Assembly: GCA_018500005.2 (NCBI GenBank) | Contig: JAHBAP020000591.1 | Coordinates: 1-10,166, forward strand | Length of the DNA stretch: 10,166 nt | Source of the DNA: Mycobacterium sp. | Lineage (GTDB): Bacteria > Actinomycetota > Actinomycetes > Mycobacteriales > Mycobacteriaceae | Reading direction: 5' to 3' | Shown: piece after piece, positions 8,417 to 10,166 of the stretch | How positions within the stretch are numbered: the first letter of the stretch is position 1 | Layout: each line of letters opens with the position of its first letter | Notes under the pieces: generated by a model | What the model was told of the DNA's origin: nothing | The model's database searches: none | The model's input: the letters and a program-made list of their open reading frames with translations, nothing else | Program-made: the position numbers and the translations under genes

Positions 8417-8438
8417 CTCCTGGTTTGCTGCCACTCTA
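8417..8438 (-). promoter_or_regulatory. glnR -10 box and ribosome binding site
   Basis: On the minus strand TAGAGT (complement of 8433-8438) fits TANNNT and predicts transcription start near 8426. AGGAG (complement of 8417-8421) then precedes the TTG at 8410 by 6 bases. Together they decide the start codon, giving a 16-base leader. No good -35 is visible. Confidence 0.5.
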
Positions 8439-8489
8439 ACCCGCGACCTGCTGTTTAGCCGATTTGGGCGACTCGGCAGCGCAGTAGGC

Positions 8490-8501
8490 CAGAATGTGCG
8501 G
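8490..8501 (+). promoter_or_regulatory. Candidate -10 for leaderless lmeA
   Basis: CAGAAT at 8490-8495 has A at -11 and T at -7 relative to the GTG at 8502, the spacing used by leaderless mycobacterial transcripts. There is no Shine-Dalgarno before that GTG. The first base departs from TANNNT, so this is tentative. Confidence 0.4.
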
Positions 8502-9296
8502 GTGCGGAAACTGATCGCGACCGCGGGTATCTCCGCGTTGATCCTCGGACTCGGAGCGGTGGGCGCCGATACCGGGGCGGCGATCTACGCCGAATACCAG
8601 TTGTCCCGCCATGTGCGCAGCGCAGCGGGCCTGACGTTCGATCCTTGGGTCGCCATCCTGGGCTTCCCGTTCATCCCCCAGGCACTCCGGCACCGCTACA
8701 GCGAGTTGGAGATCAAAGCCGCGGGGGCCGAACACCCCGTGGTGGGCAGCGTCACGCTGGAAGCAACCATGCACGACATCGGACTGGCCGACGCTTCCTG
8801 GCTCATGCGACCCGACGCCGATCTGCCTATGAGCAAGTTGGAAAGCCGGATCATCATCGACTCCCGGCACGTCGGCGCGTTCATCGGGATCAAGGATCTC
8901 GACGTCCAGGCCCCTGCCAACGAGACCGACGACGCCACCGGCGGCACCACCGAGTCGGGCATTTCCGCCAGCAAGGGACTGGTCTTCTCCGGCACACCGA
9001 CCAAGGCGGGATTCGACAAGAGGGTCAGCGTGACCGTGGACCTGTCCATCGCGGGCCCCGACAAGACCACGCTGGTGGTCACCCCCACCGCGGTGGTGAC
9101 CGGGCCGAACACCGCCGATCAGGAGGTGCCCGACGACAAGCGGGCCGCCGTCCTCGGGGCGTTCGGGACCACGATTCCCGGTCAGCGGCTGCCGTTCGGA
9201 CTGACACCGACCTCCGAGGGGGCCCGCGGTTCGGACATCATCATCGAGGGCATCACCGAGGATGTCACAGTGCGCCTGAACGGATTTCGGCAGTGA
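8502..9296 (+). CDS. lmeA: LmeA-family phospholipid-binding protein (DUF2993)
   Basis: LmeA is a cell-envelope phospholipid-binding protein needed for normal mannan chain elongation in lipomannan and lipoarabinomannan in mycobacteria. The 264-residue product has a short basic start, a hydrophobic signal or anchor segment (about 4-28), then a soluble domain of alternating strand-like segments typical of DUF2993; the [13 protein letters not shown] region (54-66) shortly after the signal segment and the [13 protein letters not shown] end are family-like. The frame is open from 8001, but bases before 8502 are antisense to glnR and are not coding here. GTG 8502 is preferred over GTG 8496, which lacks a suitably placed -10. 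The neighbouring glnR and thioredoxin genes match MSMEG_5784-5787 synteny. The function is taken from the family. Confidence 0.88.
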   Translation: MRKLIATAGISALILGLGAVGADTGAAIYAEYQLSRHVRSAAGLTFDPWVAILGFPFIPQALRHRYSELEIKAAGAEHPVVGSVTLEATMHDIGLADASWLMRPDADLPMSKLESRIIIDSRHVGAFIGIKDLDVQAPANETDDATGGTTESGISASKGLVFSGTPTKAGFDKRVSVTVDLSIAGPDKTTLVVTPTAVVTGPNTADQEVPDDKRAAVLGAFGTTIPGQRLPFGLTPTSEGARGSDIIIEGITEDVTVRLNGFRQ

Positions 9297-9306
9297 GAGT
9301 CCCCCG

Positions 9307-9726
9307 ATGAGTGCGATAGTCACGGCCGCGGCCGCCATCGCGGCGGCGCTTGGCCTGGCCGGAGTTGCGGGTGCGGTGCACAATCGCCGAACCGGAACGC
9401 TGCGCGACACCGAGCACCCCGAAGACCTCGATACCGCCGATCTGGGCCTGGCGAGCACGGGGCCGACGATCGTGCACTTCACCGCCGTGTGGTGCGGCCC
9501 GTGTGCCGCGGTTCGCCGGGTGATCAAGGCGGTGTGTTCGGACCTTCCCGAGGTGACCCACGTGGAGATCGACATGGACGAGAATCCCGCTGCCGCGCGG
9601 AAACTATCGGTGCTGTCGCTGCCGACGACGTTCATCTTCGACGCTGACGGCCGCCAGCTGTTCCGGTCGGCCGGGGTGCCCAAGGCCGCCGACCTCAAAG
9701 CCGCCCTCGAGCCCCTCTTGGGCTGA
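9307..9726 (+). CDS. thiX: Membrane-anchored thioredoxin-family protein (ThiX-like)
   Basis: A thiol-disulfide oxidoreductase of thioredoxin fold. The 139 residues begin with a hydrophobic helix (about 4-24) that should anchor it in the membrane. A linker follows, then the redox domain with active site WCGPC (62-66, Cys63 and Cys66) and the cis-proline loop LPTT (105-108, Pro106). A further Cys77 lies outside the active site. It starts 10 bp after lmeA, so the two probably share a transcript; ribosome site before the ATG is weak. It lies just before the cysteine-responsive leader and sulfur genes, consistent with a role in thiol metabolism, though its partner is unknown. The symbol follows Rv0816c as I recall it. 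Which side of the membrane the domain faces cannot be decided from this alone. Confidence 0.88.
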   Translation: MSAIVTAAAAIAAALGLAGVAGAVHNRRTGTLRDTEHPEDLDTADLGLASTGPTIVHFTAVWCGPCAAVRRVIKAVCSDLPEVTHVEIDMDENPAAARKLSVLSLPTTFIFDADGRQLFRSAGVPKAADLKAALEPLLG

Positions 9727-9730
9727 ACAG

Positions 9731-9761
9731 TTGACCTGACGCCCCCTGCCATGGGTAACAT
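9731..9761 (+). promoter_or_regulatory. Sigma-A-like promoter of the cysteine leader
   Basis: TTGACC at 9731-9736 (good -35) and TAACAT at 9756-9761 (TANNNT -10) are separated by 19 bp, slightly long. The -10 is 7 bases before the GTG at 9769, so transcription should start on or next to that GTG and the leader ORF should be leaderless. The -35 lies just past the thioredoxin stop. Confidence 0.7.
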
Positions 9762-9767
9762 GGCAGG
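9745..9767 (+). repeat. 9-bp perfect inverted repeat over the leader -10 box
   Basis: CCTGCCATG (9745-9753) and CATGGCAGG (9759-9767) flank the 5-base centre GGTAA. The repeat covers the whole -10 hexamer and ends one base before the GTG. It could be a repressor operator, or a hairpin terminating the lmeA-thioredoxin transcript (no U-tract follows). Which one is not decided by the sequence. Confidence 0.7.
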
Positions 9768-9768
9768 C

Positions 9769-9861
9769 GTGTCAGCCCGCCTTGAGCAGATGCTCACCAA
9801 GCGCCGCGCAGTTGATCTGTGCCGCGTCGCGGGTTGTTGCTGTTGTTGCTGTAGCTGCTGA
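9769..9861 (+). CDS. Polycysteine leader peptide (cysteine-responsive attenuator uORF)
   Basis: A 30-codon ORF beginning with GTG and ending in TGA (9859-9861). The peptide opens Met-Ser-Ala-Arg-Leu-Glu-Gln, has a Cys at 18, and ends with Cys23 to Cys28 in a row, Ser29, Cys30: eight Cys in 30. Four of the eight Cys codons are TGT, uncommon for so GC-rich a genome. There is no Shine-Dalgarno, but a -10 box 7 bases upstream fits a leaderless start. Leaderless polycysteine sORFs upstream of sulfur-metabolism operons are known in mycobacteria (Ms5788A of M. smegmatis) and act as cysteine-sensing attenuators: stalling at Cys codons when Cys-tRNA is low raises expression of the downstream gene. The downstream gene here is DUF4395, as in that case. 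The act of translation, not the peptide, is probably what matters. Confidence 0.88.
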   Translation: MSARLEQMLTKRRAVDLCRVAGCCCCCCSC

Positions 9862-9954
9862 GTAGCCGCGACCACCCCTCGTTCGCTGTCGTTCGTCGCG
9901 ACTGCTCTGCGCAGAACCCCAGGTCTGCCCCCTCAGCCATGCCAGCAACAGGAG
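9835..9954 (+). promoter_or_regulatory. Attenuator RNA structure linking Cys codons to the downstream ribosome site
   Basis: TGTTGCTG occurs twice in the Cys codons (9835-9842, 9844-9851) and is the exact reverse complement of CAGCAACA (9943-9950), whose last A is the first base of the AGGAG ribosome site (9950-9954). GCTGAG around the leader stop (9857-9862) pairs with CTCAGC (9932-9937) in register with the second copy, separated by 5 bases on each side. Inside the enclosed loop, CGCGAC (9867-9872) pairs with GTCGCG (9895-9900) and GCAGA (9911-9915) with TCTGC (9924-9928). The pairings are visible; that they form in the cell is inference. Confidence 0.6.
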
Positions 9955-9962
9955 TTCATCCA

Positions 9963-10166
9963 ATGTCGATCACCATCACCCAGCCCACCGTGGATCAGGT
10001 CGATGTGCGAGGTCCCCGCTTCGCCGCCTGGGTCACCACCGCGGTCCTCATCGCCGCCCTGCTGGCCTCCGCGGTCAGCACCCCCCTGGCTGCGGCGATC
10101 CTCGGTGCGCAAGCCGTTGTATTCGCGATAGGCGCCCTGCGCGGCCCGCGCCGCCACCCCTACGGC
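9963..10166 (+). CDS. DUF4395 membrane protein, 3'-partial
   Basis: The first 68 codons of a gene that runs off the right edge. After a polar N-terminus (1-16, ending VDVRG) comes PRFAAWVTTAVLIAALLAS, the start of a hydrophobic helix (about 20-38), and a second hydrophobic stretch (about 41-58) followed by the basic GPRRHPYG. This is the usual start of DUF4395 proteins, integral membrane proteins of unknown biochemical function found beside thiosulfate sulfurtransferases and other sulfur-transfer genes in mycobacteria. AGGAG at 9950-9954 lies 8 bases before the ATG, a good ribosome site that can be masked by pairing with the upstream Cys codons. Expression should therefore rise when cysteine is short. 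The rest of the operon (probably a CysA2/Sse-type sulfurtransferase) is outside the window. Confidence 0.8.
   Translation, partial: MSITITQPTVDQVDVRGPRFAAWVTTAVLIAALLASAVSTPLAAAILGAQAVVFAIGALRGPRRHPYG

Noticed and set aside
8001..8501. Upstream extension of lmeA in the same frame
   Set aside because: It is antisense to glnR and the encoded sequence is Ser/Thr/Arg-rich without family likeness; signal-peptide start lies at 8502.
8436..9875. Very long open frame on the minus strand opposite lmeA and thioredoxin
   Set aside because: It is low-complexity in composition, resembles no family, and lies opposite two clear genes; GC-rich DNA routinely leaves such antisense frames open.
1..10166. CRISPR arrays, tRNA/rRNA genes, insertion sequences or phage genes
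   Set aside because: No regularly spaced repeats, no tRNA-like fold recognised by eye, and no transposase or integrase motifs were seen; gene order looks like core chromosome.

Overview
The window is GC-rich, uses many GTG/TTG starts and carries mycothiol synthase, an LmeA-type envelope protein and a GlnR orphan regulator. It therefore comes from a mycobacterium. Gene order, and in particular a complete pstSCAB block between phoU and mshD, resembles the M. smegmatis-type (fast-growing Mycolicibacterium) chromosome more than M. tuberculosis, where as I recall only the ATPase gene phoT remains at this place. The species cannot be named from the sequence alone.

Layout: (1) bases 1-2000 (+) hold a LytR-CpsA-Psr (LCP) family cell-wall ligase-like protein, cut at its 5' end by the window edge. 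(2) 2066-2731 (+) is phoU/phoY2, apparently leaderless. (3) 2738-6658 (-) is the high-affinity phosphate transporter operon, transcribed pstS-pstC-pstA-pstB. It ends 6 bp from the phoU stop, so the two units converge. A GTGAAC direct repeat with 11-bp period upstream of pstS looks like a Pho box (RegX3 type). (4) 6762-8410 (-) is glnR followed by mshD, with overlapping stop and start codons (GTGA). (5) 8502-9726 (+) is lmeA followed by a membrane-anchored thioredoxin (thiX-like), divergent from glnR. (6) 9731-10166 (+) is a sulfur-related unit: a promoter, a leaderless 30-codon leader ORF ending in a polycysteine run, a structured spacer, and the start of a DUF4395 membrane protein that leaves the window.

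The locus combines phosphate uptake and its PhoU regulator, nitrogen regulation (GlnR), thiol chemistry (mycothiol synthase, thioredoxin), envelope assembly (LCP, LmeA) and a cysteine-sensing leader.

The most interesting segment is 9731-9965. The leader's Cys codons contain two copies of TGTTGCTG, the exact reverse complement of CAGCAACA that runs into the Shine-Dalgarno of the downstream gene. A second helix (GCTGAG with CTCAGC) continues the pairing. This gives a direct structural explanation for cysteine-responsive attenuation: ribosomes stalled on Cys codons would free the downstream ribosome site. Polycysteine leaderless sORFs acting as attenuators have been described in mycobacteria; the exact pairing and the 9-bp inverted repeat sitting over the -10 box of this promoter are read here from the sequence.
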